47,824 nt of DNA from Paracoccaceae bacterium (GCA_028875855.1 JAGWVA010000028.1:1-47824); one strand, 5' to 3'; positions 37,885 through 47,713 are shown, numbered from the stretch's first letter. Notes: a model not told the origin generated them from the sequence alone. Program-made: numbers and translations.

Positions 37885-39198
37885 ATGACAGACCTGTTCG
37901 ACACGCCCAAATCCGACCCCCCCGCCAGTGGCCACCGACCGCTGGCCGACCGGCTGCGGCCGAAGTCGCTGGCCGAGGTCATCGGGCAGGACAAGGTTCT
38001 GTCGCCCGATGGTCCGCTGGGGGCCATGCTGGCCGCGGGCAGCCTGTCGTCGCTGATCCTCTGGGGGCCGCCCGGCGTGGGCAAGACCACCATCGCGCGG
38101 CTTCTGGCGGCCGAGACGGACCTGGCCTTCGTCCAGATCAGCGCGATCTTCACCGGCGTGCCGGACCTGCGCAAGGTGTTCGATGCGGCAAAGCTGCGCT
38201 TCCAGCAGGGCCGGGGAACGCTTCTGTTCGTGGACGAGATCCACCGTTTCAACAAGGCCCAGCAGGACGGCTTCCTCCCCTACATGGAGGACGGCACGAT
38301 CCTTCTGGTGGGGGCCACGACCGAGAACCCCAGCTTCGAGCTGAACGCGGCGCTTCTCAGCCGGTCGCAGGTGATCGTGCTGGAGCGGCTGTCGCTGGCC
38401 GATCTCGAGCGCCTCGCCCAGCGGGCGGAAAAGGAGATGGGCCGTGCCCTGCCGCTGAAGGCCCCCGCGCGGGAGCGGCTTCTGGAGATGGCCGATGGCG
38501 ACGGACGGGCGCTGTTGAACCTGATCGAGCAGGTTGCCGCGTGGAAGGTCGCGGCACCTCTCGACGTGGACGAACTGGCGCGCCGCCTGATGCGGCGGGC
38601 GGCGAAATACGACAAGTCGGGGGACGAGCATTACAACCTGATCTCGGCGCTGCATAAATCGGTGCGAGGCTCGGACCCCGATGCCGCGCTTTACTGGTTC
38701 GCCCGGATGCTGGAGGGCGGCGAGGACCCACGCTACCTCGCGCGCCGCCTGACCCGGATGGCGGTCGAGGACATCGGGCTGGCCGATCCGCAGGCGCAGA
38801 CCCATTGCTTGCACGCATGGGAAACCTACGAACGTCTGGGCAGCCCGGAGGGGGAGTTGGCGCTGGCGCAGGCGGTGATCTACCTCGCGCTCGCGCCGAA
38901 ATCGAACGCGGGCTATGCCGCCTACAAGGCCGCGCGGGCCGAGGCGCGGCGCACCGGATCGGCCATGCCGCCCAAGCACATCCTGAACGCGCCCACGAAG
39001 ATGATGAAGGACCAGGGCTACGGGTCAGGCTATGAATACGACCACGACGCCGAGGATGCCTTTTCGGGGCAGGACTACTTCCCCGAAGGGATTCGCCGCC
39101 CGGTGTTTTACCAGCCGCCCGAAAGAGGGTATGAGCGCGAGTTGAAAAAGCGACTCGACTATTTCGCCAAGCTGCGGATCAAGCGGCAGGGCGGCTGA
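37885..39198 (+). CDS. rarA: Replication-associated recombination protein A (AAA+ ATPase)
   Basis: 437 residues, RarA/MgsA family: acts at stalled forks near the replisome and is related to clamp loaders. Walker A is GPPGVGKTT; Walker B LLFVDEIHRF; sensor I GATTENPSF; the C-terminal MgsA domain has QDYFPEGIRRPVFYQPPERGYE. The N-terminus MTDLFDTP resembles the beta-clamp binding motif region seen at this end in relatives. The ATG at 37885 lacks a clear Shine-Dalgarno; an in-frame ATG at 37861 has none either. crcB starts 14 bases later. Confidence 0.93.
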   Translation: MTDLFDTPKSDPPASGHRPLADRLRPKSLAEVIGQDKVLSPDGPLGAMLAAGSLSSLILWGPPGVGKTTIARLLAAETDLAFVQISAIFTGVPDLRKVFDAAKLRFQQGRGTLLFVDEIHRFNKAQQDGFLPYMEDGTILLVGATTENPSFELNAALLSRSQVIVLERLSLADLERLAQRAEKEMGRALPLKAPARERLLEMADGDGRALLNLIEQVAAWKVAAPLDVDELARRLMRRAAKYDKSGDEHYNLISALHKSVRGSDPDAALYWFARMLEGGEDPRYLARRLTRMAVEDIGLADPQAQTHCLHAWETYERLGSPEGELALAQAVIYLALAPKSNAGYAAYKAARAEARRTGSAMPPKHILNAPTKMMKDQGYGSGYEYDHDAEDAFSGQDYFPEGIRRPVFYQPPERGYERELKKRLDYFAKLRIKRQGG

Positions 39199-39212
39199 CA
39201 AGGGGAATGGGT

Positions 39213-39593
39213 ATGTTCGGAACGGTGTTGCAAGTCGCCCTTGGCGGCGCGGTCGGGGCTTCGCTGCGCTATCTCGCCGGGGTCGCGATCCTGCGCAATT
39301 TCGGCAGCCATCCCTTCCCCCTGGGCGTGATCGCGGTGAACATCCTTGGCTCGTTCATCATGGGGGCGCTGGTGGTGTTCCTTGGTCAGAAGGGTCTGAC
39401 GCACTGGAACGCGCTGTTGGCCACGGGGATGCTGGGCGGGTTCACGACGTTTTCGTCCTTCTCGCTGGAAAGCTGGCGCCTGATGGAAACCGGCCAGACC
39501 GAGCTGGCCGCGCTTTACATCGGACTGTCGGTCGCCGTCTCGATCCTTGCGCTGATCGCCGGGGTTCATCTGATGCGCACGGTGCTTGCGTGA
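39213..39593 (+). CDS. crcB: Fluoride channel CrcB/FluC
   Basis: 126 residues, four transmembrane helices; family proteins export fluoride as dual-topology dimers. Signature: GGAVGASLRYLAG, VNILGSFIMG, and LATGMLGGFTTFSSFSLE with the TTFSSFS stretch that lines the fluoride path. ATG 39213 is chosen because AAGGGG lies seven bases upstream; ATG 39207 is too close to it. No fluoride riboswitch fits in the 14-base gap after rarA. The stop overlaps the next gene (GTGA). Confidence 0.92.
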   Translation: MFGTVLQVALGGAVGASLRYLAGVAILRNFGSHPFPLGVIAVNILGSFIMGALVVFLGQKGLTHWNALLATGMLGGFTTFSSFSLESWRLMETGQTELAALYIGLSVAVSILALIAGVHLMRTVLA

Positions 39594-40636
39594 GCGGCGT
39601 CCGCACCCTGACCGTCTCCGCCGATGAGGGCGAACAGCGGCTGGACCGGTGGGTCAAGCGGCGGTTTCCCCATGTCACGCAGGGGGCGATCGAAAAGATG
39701 TGCCGCACCGGACAGCTGCGCGTCGATGGCGGCCGCGTGAAGGCGTCAAGCCGGGTGGCCCCCGGCATGACCGTGCGCCTGCCGCCTCTGCCCGACAGCC
39801 CGCCGCCCGAGCGGCCGGCCGATGACGGGTTCGACCCGGCCGATGTGAAGATGATCCAGGCCGCCGTGCTGTGGAAGGACGAGCACATGATCGTCCTGAA
39901 CAAGCCCGCGGGCCTGCCCAGCCAGGGCGGCTCGGGGCAGGGCAACCGCCATGTGGACGGTCTGACCGAGGCGCTGAAATTCGGCTACAAGGATCGGCCC
40001 AAGCTGGTGCACCGGCTGGACAAGGATACCTCGGGCATCCTGCTTCTGGCGCGCACGGATCGCGTGGCCCGCGCGCTCAGCGAGGCGCTGCGCCACAGGG
40101 CGGCGCGCAAGATCTACTGGGCCGTGGTCGCGGGCGTGCCGAACCCAAAGCAGGGCAGCATCAAGTACGGCCTGATGAAGGCCCCCGGCCATGGGCGCGG
40201 CGGCGAGGGCGAAAAGATGATCTGCATCCACCCCGCCAAGATGAAGGAACACCCCGAGGCGAAGCGGGCGCAGACGGATTTCTTCACGCTCTGGTTCCTT
40301 GGCACACGGCTGTCGTGGATGGCGCTGGAACCGGTGACGGGTCGCACCCACCAGTTGCGCGCCCATATGGCCGAGATCGGCCACCCGATCCTTGGCGACG
40401 GGAAATACGGCGGGTCGTCTCAGGAAAACATGGGCGATGGCTGGGGCGCGCAGGTCGGCGGCGATCTCAGCCGCAAGCTGCATCTGCATGCGCGCAGCAT
40501 CACCATCGAACACCCGATCACCAAGAAGACGATGACCTTCACCGCACCGTTGCCGGACCACATGGCGCGGACGTGGAAGACCTTCGGCTGGCATGAGGAC
40601 GACGTCCCCGCCGATCCCTTCGTGGAGGTGCGATGA
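39590..40636 (+). CDS. RluC-like 23S rRNA pseudouridine synthase
   Basis: 348 residues, GTG start overlapping the crcB stop by four bases. RluA-family enzymes isomerise uridines in 23S rRNA. An N-terminal S4 domain (about residues 10-65, EQRLDRWVKRRFPHVTQGAIEKM) precedes the catalytic domain with LNKPAGLPSQ, the active-site motif HRLDKDTSG (catalytic Asp) and GRTHQLRAHMAEIGHPILGD. The S4 domain and motif order suggest RluC rather than RluA, but target sites are not shown. ATGA overlap with the ATP12-like gene. Confidence 0.9.
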   Translation: MSGVRTLTVSADEGEQRLDRWVKRRFPHVTQGAIEKMCRTGQLRVDGGRVKASSRVAPGMTVRLPPLPDSPPPERPADDGFDPADVKMIQAAVLWKDEHMIVLNKPAGLPSQGGSGQGNRHVDGLTEALKFGYKDRPKLVHRLDKDTSGILLLARTDRVARALSEALRHRAARKIYWAVVAGVPNPKQGSIKYGLMKAPGHGRGGEGEKMICIHPAKMKEHPEAKRAQTDFFTLWFLGTRLSWMALEPVTGRTHQLRAHMAEIGHPILGDGKYGGSSQENMGDGWGAQVGGDLSRKLHLHARSITIEHPITKKTMTFTAPLPDHMARTWKTFGWHEDDVPADPFVEVR

Positions 40637-41340
40637 GCGGCTGGACCCCGAAGCGCTTCTGGACCGCCGCCGAACCGGCCGAGGTCGAGGGCGGATTCAC
40701 CGTGCTGCTGGATGGCCGCCGGGTGAAGACGCCGGCCAAGGCCGCGCTGACGGTGCCGACCCGCGCTCTGGCCGAAGCGATCGCCGCCGAATGGCGGGCG
40801 CAGGGCGAGAAGATCGACCCGACGACCATGCCCTTCACCCGATCGGCGAACGCGGCAATCGACAAGGTGGCCCCGCAGTTCGATGAGGTGGCCGAGATGA
40901 TCGCCGCCTATGGCGACAGCGACCTGATCTGCTACCGCGCCGATCAGCCGCAGGCGCTGGTCGAACGGCAGGCGGCGGCCTGGGACCCGTTGATGGACTG
41001 GGCCGCGACGACCCTTGGCGCCCCGTTGCAGGCGCGGGTTGGGGTGATGCACCGTCCGCAGAGCCGCGAGAGCCTTGCGGCGCTGGCGGGGCAGGTGCGC
41101 GTCCTCACGCCGTTCCAGCTCACGGCGCTCCACGATCTGGTGACGCTGTCCGGGTCGCTGGTGATCGGGCTGGCTGCTTTTCGCGGGCTGCACGCGGCCG
41201 ATGAGCTTTGGCGACGGTCCCGAATCGATGAGACCTGGCAAGCCGAGGTCTGGGGGGCGGACGAAGAAGCCTCGCAGACCGAGGCGATCAAACGCTCGGC
41301 CTTTCTGCATGCCTCTGCGTTTCTTGCGACCCTGCGTTGA
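40633..41340 (+). CDS. ATP12-family F1-ATPase assembly chaperone
   Basis: 235 residues. In mitochondria Atp12 helps the alpha subunit assemble into F1; alphaproteobacteria have homologues. Characteristic segments are KRFWTAAEPAEVEGGFTVLLDGRRVKTPAKAAL (N-terminal part), AAYGDSDLICYRADQPQALVERQAAAWDPLMDW (central) and DETWQAEVWGADEEAS near the end. Its start overlaps the rluC-like stop by four bases, so it is the last gene of the rarA-crcB-rluC group. No terminator follows. Confidence 0.92.
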   Translation: MSGWTPKRFWTAAEPAEVEGGFTVLLDGRRVKTPAKAALTVPTRALAEAIAAEWRAQGEKIDPTTMPFTRSANAAIDKVAPQFDEVAEMIAAYGDSDLICYRADQPQALVERQAAAWDPLMDWAATTLGAPLQARVGVMHRPQSRESLAALAGQVRVLTPFQLTALHDLVTLSGSLVIGLAAFRGLHAADELWRRSRIDETWQAEVWGADEEASQTEAIKRSAFLHASAFLATLR

Positions 41341-41407
41341 ACGCCGTCATCTTCGATGCGCTTGCCTCACGCCTTCGTGCCGGGCAAAGAGATTATTTTT
41401 CAGGCAG

Positions 41408-41435
41408 TTACATCTCAATGCGTCGCTGTTATACA
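41408..41435 (+). promoter_or_regulatory. Candidate bztA promoter
   Basis: TTACAT (41408-41413), 16 bases, TATACA (41430-41435). An alternative -35 TTGACG occurs at 41442. The region 41341-41566 (226 bases) is more AT-rich than its surroundings and otherwise empty. No NtrC-like site is obvious. Confidence 0.35.
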
Positions 41436-41566
41436 CATGTCTTGACGTTTTCGCGCGTTTCCGACCAAACTCCGGTTACTAACGGAGCCGTGAGGTTCTG
41501 AAACGTTCCTGCCCGAAGCCGCATCCCGAATGCGGCGAGTGGCGTTACAATCAGGAAGAGGTAAAC

Positions 41567-42583
41567 ATGAAGACATCCGTATTCTTGGCCGGGCTCGCGG
41601 TCGCCGGTCTGGCTGCCGCGGCGGCCTCTGCAAGCACGCTTTCCGACGTGCAAAAGCGCGGCGTGCTGAACTGCGGCGTGAACACCGGCCTCGTGGGCTT
41701 CGGCGCCCCGGATGCGAACGGCCACTGGACCGGCTTCGACGTGGCGATGTGCCGCGCGGTCGCCGCGGCGGTGCTTGGCGATTCGTCCAAGATCAAGTTC
41801 GTCCCGACCTCGGGCGAAACCCGCTTCACCGCGCTGCAGTCGGGCGAAATCGACATGCTGGCCCGGAACTCGACCTGGACCTTCAAGCGTGAAAACGACC
41901 TGAAGCTGACCTTCGTGGGCGTGAACTACTACGACGGCCAGGGCTTCATGGTGAAGAAGTCGCTGGGCGTGAGCTCGGCCAAGGAACTTGGCGGCGCTAC
42001 GATCTGCGTTCAGACCGGCACGACGACCGAGCTGAACCTTGCCGACTACTTCAAGCAGCACAACATGCAGTACACGCCGATTTCGATCAAGAATGACGCG
42101 GAAGGCAAGCAGCAGTTCCTGGCTGGCGCATGCGACGCCTACACCACCGACGCCTCGGGCCTGGCCGCGCTGCGCGCGACCTTCGAAAAGCCCGCCGATT
42201 ACGTGATCCTGCCGGAAATCATCTCGAAAGAGCCGCTGGGTCCGGTCGTGCGTCAGGGTGACGAACAGTGGGCCAGCATCGTGCGCTGGACGCTTTACGC
42301 GCTCATCGAAGCCGAAGAGCTTGGCGTGACCTCGAAGAACCTCGAGGAACTGTCGAAGGGCACGAAGAACCCCGAGCTGAACCGCCTGCTGGGCAGCGAA
42401 GACAACCTTGGCGGCATGATCGGGCTGGACAAGCTCTGGGCCAAGCGCGCGATCGCCGCTGGCGGCAACTACGGCGAGATCTTCGAAGCCAACATCGGCA
42501 CCTCGACCCCCATCGGGCTGGCCCGCGGCCTGAACGCCCAGTGGAACAAGGGCGGCTTGATGTACGCCATCCCGTTCCACTAG
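41567..42583 (+). CDS. bztA: Amino-acid ABC transporter substrate-binding protein BztA
   Basis: 338-residue periplasmic binding protein with a signal peptide (KTSVFLAGLAVAGLAAAAASA, cleavage near residue 22). The mature part fits the glutamate/glutamine/aspartate/asparagine-binding BztA/AapJ type: LNCGVNTGLVGFGAPDANGHWTGFDVAMCRAVAAA and QTGTTTELNLADYF, ATG follows AGGAAGAGG. First of the four bzt genes; downstream sits a perfect 10-bp hairpin (42604-42629) before bztB, which may protect the bztA mRNA and raise its level above the membrane parts. Confidence 0.93.
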   Translation: MKTSVFLAGLAVAGLAAAAASASTLSDVQKRGVLNCGVNTGLVGFGAPDANGHWTGFDVAMCRAVAAAVLGDSSKIKFVPTSGETRFTALQSGEIDMLARNSTWTFKRENDLKLTFVGVNYYDGQGFMVKKSLGVSSAKELGGATICVQTGTTTELNLADYFKQHNMQYTPISIKNDAEGKQQFLAGACDAYTTDASGLAALRATFEKPADYVILPEIISKEPLGPVVRQGDEQWASIVRWTLYALIEAEELGVTSKNLEELSKGTKNPELNRLLGSEDNLGGMIGLDKLWAKRAIAAGGNYGEIFEANIGTSTPIGLARGLNAQWNKGGLMYAIPFH

Positions 42584-42603
42584 GATCGGTTTGCATGAAC
42601 CGG

Positions 42604-42629
42604 GCGGGCGCGCGATCCTGCGCGCCCGC
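42604..42629 (+). promoter_or_regulatory. Hairpin between bztA and bztB
   Basis: GCGGGCGCGC (42604-42613), loop GATCCT, GCGCGCCCGC (42620-42629). No T tract. Binding-protein genes often have such 3' stabilising stems. Confidence 0.55.
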
Positions 42630-42718
42630 TCCGCAACAAAAACACCGGAAAACGCGGCAAAGCCGCTGGTGCAGATCCGAATGAACGGACCGCACCATCC
42701 GAAATCGGGGAAAATGCC

Positions 42719-43972
42719 ATGAGCCTAGCGGAAGATCGACCGGACAGTGGCTTTCGGTTGAGCAAGCTCGTTTATGACTCGCGTTACCGCGGGTACACGA
42801 TACAGGCGCTGTTCCTGTGCGCGCTTTTCATCGCAATCGGCTGGCTCTTGTCGAATGCCGCGGCGAACCTCGCCCGGCTCGGCCTGTCGCCCAGCTTCGA
42901 CTTCCTGTGGAACCGCGCGGGCTATGACATCAGCCTGAAGCTCATTCACTTCACCAACGACAGCACGCATGGGCGCGCCGCGCTGGTGGGGCTGGTCAAC
43001 ACGCTGTTCATCTCGGTGCTGGGCTGCATCACGGCAACCGTGCTGGGCGTGATCGTCGGCGTGCTGCGCCTGTCCAAGAACTGGGTCGTGGCGCGGCTGA
43101 TGACGGTCTATGTGGAAATCTTCCGCAACGTGCCGCTTCTGCTGTGGCTTCTGATCATCTACGCCGTCCTGACCGCCGTCACCCCGGCGCCCAATGCCTA
43201 TCGCGGCGCCAATCCGTCGGCGCATATGTGGTTCTGGGGCTCGGTCGCGATCACCAACCGTTACATCGCGCTGCCCGCACCCATGTTCACCCATTCGCTG
43301 GGCTTTGCCGATCTGGGGATCTTCTGGATCAGCCTCGATTTCGTGGCGCTGGTCGCGGTGATCGTCGCCGGCGTTCTGATCAACCGGGTGATCCTGCGCC
43401 GCGCCTCACGCATTCAGGAGGCGACCGGAAAGCGGCCGACGACGTGGTGGTCCACGCTTCTTCTGATCCTCGGCCCCCCCGTCGTGCTGCTGTTCGCGCT
43501 TGGCCTGCACTGGGATTTCCCGGCGCTTAAGGGGTTCAACTTCCGCGGCGGCGTCCTTGCGCCGAACTCGATCTTTGCGCTGTGGTTCGGGCTGTCGGCC
43601 TATACCGCGGCCTTCATCGCCGAGATCGTGCGTGCCGGCATCCTTGCCGTCTCCAAGGGGCAGACCGAGGCCGCCCATGCCCTTGGCCTGCGCCCGGGGC
43701 GGACGATGAGCCTTGTCGTGCTGCCGCAGGCGTTGCGCGTGATCGTGCCGCCGCTGATCTCGGAATTCCTGAACCTGACAAAGAACTCCACGCTGGCCTT
43801 CGCGGTCGCCTACGCCGATCTGGGCGCGACGCTGGGCGGCATCACGCTGAACCAGTCGGGGCGGGCGCTGGAATGCATCCTGCTGATGATGCTGATCTAC
43901 CTGATCATCAGTCTGGTCATCTCGGCCGTGATGAACGTCTACAACCGCTCCGTGCGGCTGAAGGAGCGTTGA
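42719..43972 (+). CDS. bztB: Amino-acid ABC transporter permease BztB
   Basis: 417 residues, inner-membrane permease of the HisM/GlnP type with a long N-terminal part and multiple membrane spans. Permease motifs: GLVNTLFISVLGCITATVLGVIVGVLRLSKN and, near the end, EIVRAGILAVSKGQTEAAHALGLRPGRTM, the EAA loop that contacts the ATPase. The first 35 residues are cytosolic. It has GGGGAAA upstream of the ATG. bztC follows one base after the stop. Confidence 0.93.
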   Translation: MSLAEDRPDSGFRLSKLVYDSRYRGYTIQALFLCALFIAIGWLLSNAAANLARLGLSPSFDFLWNRAGYDISLKLIHFTNDSTHGRAALVGLVNTLFISVLGCITATVLGVIVGVLRLSKNWVVARLMTVYVEIFRNVPLLLWLLIIYAVLTAVTPAPNAYRGANPSAHMWFWGSVAITNRYIALPAPMFTHSLGFADLGIFWISLDFVALVAVIVAGVLINRVILRRASRIQEATGKRPTTWWSTLLLILGPPVVLLFALGLHWDFPALKGFNFRGGVLAPNSIFALWFGLSAYTAAFIAEIVRAGILAVSKGQTEAAHALGLRPGRTMSLVVLPQALRVIVPPLISEFLNLTKNSTLAFAVAYADLGATLGGITLNQSGRALECILLMMLIYLIISLVISAVMNVYNRSVRLKER

Positions 43973-43973
43973 G

Positions 43974-45284
43974 ATGAGCGATGTGACCCAAGCCTTTCAC
44001 CGCAGCCAGATGATCCCGGCGCGCGAGCCGCCACGGTCGCAGCGCGGCGCCTGGAAATGGATGCACGAGAACCTGTTTTCGTCCATCGGCAATGGCGTCA
44101 TCACGGTCGTGACGATCGCCATCGTGCTTTACATCGTGACGCTGTCGTTGCCGTGGTTCCTGCATTCGGTCTGGAACGCCAAGTCCCTGACGGAATGCCG
44201 CACCATCATTCACGCGACCTGGGGCGAGAATGCCGGAGGCGCCTGCTGGGCGGTGATCCACCAGAACTGGAACCTGTACGTCTTCGGCTTCTACCCGATC
44301 GCGCAGTATTGGCGGCCGACGCTGGCCTTCGTGCTGCTGCTGGTGGCGCTCATGCCGATCTTGTTCAGCCACATGCCGCGCAAGATGATCTGGTTCTCGG
44401 CCGTCTATCCGGCGCTGGCCTATTGGCTCATCTGGGGCGGCACCTTCTGGATCGCCGTCACGATCATGCTGGGCTTCGTCGCGGGCTGGCTGGCTCTGCG
44501 AGTCGCAACGCGGCTGGCCAATGCGCCGTTGGGCGTGGCGGCGGCGGTGCTGGCCGCGGTGCTGTGGTGGCTGTTCGCCGCGGGCCCGGTGGCGTCGGGG
44601 CTCCAGCATCTCGTTCCGATCCGGCTGCCCTTCGTGGCGTCCGACAAGCTGGGCGGGTTCCTTCTGGCCTTCATCGTCGGCATGTGCGCCATCGGCTTCT
44701 CGCTGCCGATGGGGATCCTGCTGTCGCTGGGCCGCCGGTCGGACATGCCGCTGATCAAGACGACGAGCGTGGTGTTCATCGAATTCATCCGGGGCGTGCC
44801 CTTGATCACGCTGCTGTTCACCGCGTCCTTCCTGCTGGCCTATTTCCTGCCGCCGGGAACGACCTTCGATCTGGTGCTGCGCGTCATCATCATGGTCACG
44901 CTGTTCTCGGCCGCCTATATCGCCGAGGTGATCCGGGGGGGCCTTGCCGCCATCCCGCGCGGCCAGTTCGAAGCGGCCGATGCGCTTGGCCTGACCTATT
45001 GGCAGGCGCAACGGCTCATCATCATGCCGCAGGCCCTGAAGATCTCGATCCCCGGCATCGTCTCGACCTTCATCGGCCTTTTCAAGGATACGACGCTGGT
45101 CATCATCGTGGGCCTTCTCGACCCGCTGATGGGGATCACCAACGCGGTGCGCGCCTCGACGCTGTGGAACGGCATCTACTGGGAGCCCTACATCTTCTCG
45201 GGCGTCATATTCTTCATCTTCTGCTTCGGCATGTCCCGGTATTCGATGTACCTCGAGGGCAAGCTGAAGACGGACCATCGCTAA
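43974..45284 (+). CDS. bztC: Amino-acid ABC transporter permease BztC
   Basis: 436 residues, second permease of the heterodimer. It has a cytosolic N-terminus, then a hydrophobic span ([22 protein letters not shown]), further spans, and the EAA loop [31 protein letters not shown] followed by [27 protein letters not shown]. Fits BztC/AapM length and order. A GGAG precedes the start, inside the end of bztB. bztD follows after 10 bases. Confidence 0.93.
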   Translation: MSDVTQAFHRSQMIPAREPPRSQRGAWKWMHENLFSSIGNGVITVVTIAIVLYIVTLSLPWFLHSVWNAKSLTECRTIIHATWGENAGGACWAVIHQNWNLYVFGFYPIAQYWRPTLAFVLLLVALMPILFSHMPRKMIWFSAVYPALAYWLIWGGTFWIAVTIMLGFVAGWLALRVATRLANAPLGVAAAVLAAVLWWLFAAGPVASGLQHLVPIRLPFVASDKLGGFLLAFIVGMCAIGFSLPMGILLSLGRRSDMPLIKTTSVVFIEFIRGVPLITLLFTASFLLAYFLPPGTTFDLVLRVIIMVTLFSAAYIAEVIRGGLAAIPRGQFEAADALGLTYWQAQRLIIMPQALKISIPGIVSTFIGLFKDTTLVIIVGLLDPLMGITNAVRASTLWNGIYWEPYIFSGVIFFIFCFGMSRYSMYLEGKLKTDHR

Positions 45285-45294
45285 GGAGTGGCAC

Positions 45295-46065
45295 ATGGCT
45301 GACGCTATGAAAAAGATGGAAGTGTCGACCGAGGTCGCCGTCCAGATCGTCAAGATGAACAAGTGGTATGGCACGTTCCATGTCCTGCGCGACATCGACC
45401 TGACGGTGCACAAGGGCGAGCGGATCGTGATCGCCGGCCCCTCCGGGTCGGGCAAATCGACGCTGATCCGCTGCATCAACCGGCTGGAGGAACATCAGTC
45501 CGGCCAGATCGTGGTGGACGGCACCGAGCTGACCAGCGATCTGAAGAACATCGACAAGGTGCGGTCGGAAGTGGGGATGGTGTTCCAGCACTTCAACCTG
45601 TTCCCCCACCTGACGATTCTTGAAAACCTGACCCTCGCCCCGATCTGGGTTCGCAAGACCCCGAAGAAAGAGGCCGAGGAAACGGCGATGTATTTCCTAG
45701 AGAAGGTGAAGATCCCCGAACAGGCGCGGAAGTATCCCGGCCAGCTTTCCGGCGGGCAGCAGCAGCGCGTGGCCATCGCCCGGTCGCTGTGCATGAAGCC
45801 GCGGATCATGCTGTTCGACGAGCCGACATCGGCCCTTGATCCCGAGATGATCAAGGAAGTTCTGGATACGATGATCGAACTGGCCCAGGAGGGGATGACC
45901 ATGCTCTGCGTCACCCACGAGATGGGCTTTGCCCGGCAGGTGGCGAACCGCGTGATCTTCATGGATCAGGGCCAGATCGTCGAGCAGAACGAGCCCGAGG
46001 AATTCTTCAACAATCCCCAGTCGGATCGCACGAAGCTGTTCCTGAGCCAGATCCTCGGCCACTAG
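45295..46065 (+). CDS. bztD: Amino-acid ABC transporter ATP-binding protein BztD
   Basis: 256 residues, cytosolic ATPase powering BztBC. Walker [11 protein letters not shown]-loop [11 protein letters not shown], signature LSGGQQQR, Walker B IMLFDEP, D-loop SALDPE and the H-loop CVTHEMG are all present in order. AAGGAG lies eight bases before ATG 45295. It completes the four-gene transporter for glutamate-family amino acids; no terminator with a T tract is seen after it. Confidence 0.94.
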   Translation: MADAMKKMEVSTEVAVQIVKMNKWYGTFHVLRDIDLTVHKGERIVIAGPSGSGKSTLIRCINRLEEHQSGQIVVDGTELTSDLKNIDKVRSEVGMVFQHFNLFPHLTILENLTLAPIWVRKTPKKEAEETAMYFLEKVKIPEQARKYPGQLSGGQQQRVAIARSLCMKPRIMLFDEPTSALDPEMIKEVLDTMIELAQEGMTMLCVTHEMGFARQVANRVIFMDQGQIVEQNEPEEFFNNPQSDRTKLFLSQILGH

Positions 46066-46175
46066 GCACCGCGAAGGGCGGCATCAAGCCTTGGTGAGAG
46101 GCGGGTGCCGACCCTGACACGCGGTCGGGAAAACGTCTAGGCTTCCGGCGAATAGAACCCAACCGGAAGGCCGCC

Positions 46176-46565
46176 ATGAAGACCCTGAACTCCCTCAGCC
46201 CCATCATTCTGTCGCTGCTGCGGGTCGTTGTCGCCCTGCTTTTCATCGAGCACGGCACGATGAAGCTTATCGGCTTTCCCGCCTCGGGGCACGCGGGCCC
46301 GCCGCTGATGTCGATCTTCGGTCTTGCCGGCGTGATCGAAACGGTGGGCGGGATCTTCGTCCTGCTGGGGTTCTACACCCGGGTCGCCGCCTTCATCATG
46401 TCCGGCGAGATGGCCTTCGCCTATTTCATGGTCCACATCCATCACGGCATCTTTCCCGCGCTGAATGGCGGGGATGCGGCCGTGATGTTCTGTTTCGTCT
46501 TCCTCTACCTCGTCTTCGCGGGCGGAGGCGCGATCAGTCTGGATGCGCGGATGGGGCGGGCCTAG
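46176..46565 (+). CDS. DoxX-family membrane protein
   Basis: 129 residues, four predicted transmembrane helices. The DoxX pattern is clear: LRVVVALLFIEHGTMKLIGFP, GLAGVIETVGGIFVLLGFYTRVAAFIMSGEMAFAYFMVH, and a final helix (MFCFVFLYLVFAGGGAISLD). The function of these proteins is poorly defined. CGGAAGGCCGCC precedes the ATG. Its stop codon directly touches the stop of the convergent phosphatase gene, leaving no room for a separate terminator. Confidence 0.88.
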   Translation: MKTLNSLSPIILSLLRVVVALLFIEHGTMKLIGFPASGHAGPPLMSIFGLAGVIETVGGIFVLLGFYTRVAAFIMSGEMAFAYFMVHIHHGIFPALNGGDAAVMFCFVFLYLVFAGGGAISLDARMGRA

Positions 46566-47072
46566 TCAGGCCGTCATCTCGTTCGGCACGATGAAATCGT
46601 CCGGCGCGCCAAGGCCGAAGGCCACATCGGACCAGTCGTCGATCGGGAATTCGACCACGAGCGTCGCCGCCGTCGGGTAGCGCTGGAATTCCGGATTCAG
46701 CGGCGCCCGCGCGACAAGGCGTTGGGCGAACTCGCTGATGCCCGGATTGTGGCCCAGCATCATCACTGTGTCACCCTTGGCATGCTTGAGGACCGCCAGC
46801 ATCACGTCCGGCCCGGCCTGGTAAAGCTTGTGCGTCTCGCGCAGGGCCGGGCTTCCCGGCAGGGCGGGGGCGATCCCCTCCCAGGTTTCCATCGTCCGTT
46901 TCGCGTCCGAGGTGATGACCTCGTCCGGGATGTAGCCGCGCGAGGCGAGCCATTCGCCAAGCTCAGCCGCCGCGCGGCGACCCCGACCGTTCAGCGGCCT
47001 GTCATGGTCCGCCATGTTGGCGTTGTCCCAGCTGGATTTGGCGTGGCGGGTCAGGATCAGGCGCTTGGTCAT
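46566..47072 (-). CDS. SixA-like histidine phosphatase
   Basis: 168 residues, histidine-phosphatase (phosphoglycerate-mutase) superfamily. The active-site motif is LTRHAKSSWD (RHG-like, here RHA) near the N-terminus; the second His is in LGHNPG (about residue 108); the fold fits SixA. SixA dephosphorylates phosphohistidine proteins; the target here is unknown. The start ATG (47072) overlaps the stop of the upstream gene by four bases, and it is the third gene of the argB group on this strand. Longer in-frame starts lie inside the ferredoxin-like gene. Confidence 0.9.
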   Translation of the reverse strand: MTKRLILTRHAKSSWDNANMADHDRPLNGRGRRAAAELGEWLASRGYIPDEVITSDAKRTMETWEGIAPALPGSPALRETHKLYQAGPDVMLAVLKHAKGDTVMMLGHNPGISEFAQRLVARAPLNPEFQRYPTAATLVVEFPIDDWSDVAFGLGAPDDFIVPNEMTA

Positions 47073-47713
47073 TTGTGAAACAGCCTCATGTGATAGGCGG
47101 ATTGGACCGCCAGTCTGGCATAGCCTTGGCTGACTGGACAGGACGTTCTGACACGGCAGCCTGCGGCAAGGCATTCTTCGCCGGCCGGGGTTTCCAGATA
47201 GGTGTGGCAGGCCGGCACGTCGTAGCCCGCGCCCGTCAGGGCGCCCGCGGGGCAGGCGGTCAGGCAGGGCTTGCCGGGACAGGTGTCGCAGGGGCAGGGC
47301 GGCGCGGGCGGCAGATCGATCCGCCCCGGCAGCGCCAGCGCGCCGCGAAAGGACACGAGAAGCCCCGCCGTCTCATGCACCAGAAGCGTCACGGGCGAGG
47401 CCCAGACCCGCCCCGTGCGCAGCGCCCAGGAATAGAAGGGCCGGTAGGGCGGGCCGTCGAAGGGAAAATGCGCGCGCGCGCCCAGCCGTTCCGCGATGCC
47501 CCCGATCACCCGGGCCGACCAACGGTCGAGAGGGTCCGCGGCCCCATCGGCGAATTCCGGGGCTGCGGTGACATGGGCCCAGAAACCGGGCTCGGCAGGC
47601 CCCAGCAGCAGGACCGTGCCGCCAAGGTCTTCCTCGGGCGCGGGATGAAAGCCGCCGATGACGGCCAACTGCTCGGCCGCCGCCGCCCCGGCGACCTCGT
47701 CCAGCGTGGTCAT
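47069..47713 (-). CDS. Ferredoxin-like iron-sulfur protein
   Basis: 214 residues. The C-terminal half carries two Cys clusters typical of 4Fe-4S sites: [16 protein letters not shown] (about residues 140-155) and [13 protein letters not shown] (about 183-195), as in ferredoxin-like domains of QueG-related proteins. The N-terminal half ([20 protein letters not shown]) has no named domain for me. ATGA overlaps link it to argB before and the phosphatase after. Confidence 0.72.
   Translation of the reverse strand: MTTLDEVAGAAAAEQLAVIGGFHPAPEEDLGGTVLLLGPAEPGFWAHVTAAPEFADGAADPLDRWSARVIGGIAERLGARAHFPFDGPPYRPFYSWALRTGRVWASPVTLLVHETAGLLVSFRGALALPGRIDLPPAPPCPCDTCPGKPCLTACPAGALTGAGYDVPACHTYLETPAGEECLAAGCRVRTSCPVSQGYARLAVQSAYHMRLFHK

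Noticed and set aside
39199-39212. Fluoride riboswitch before crcB
   Set aside because: Only 14 bases separate rarA and crcB; no room and no motif.
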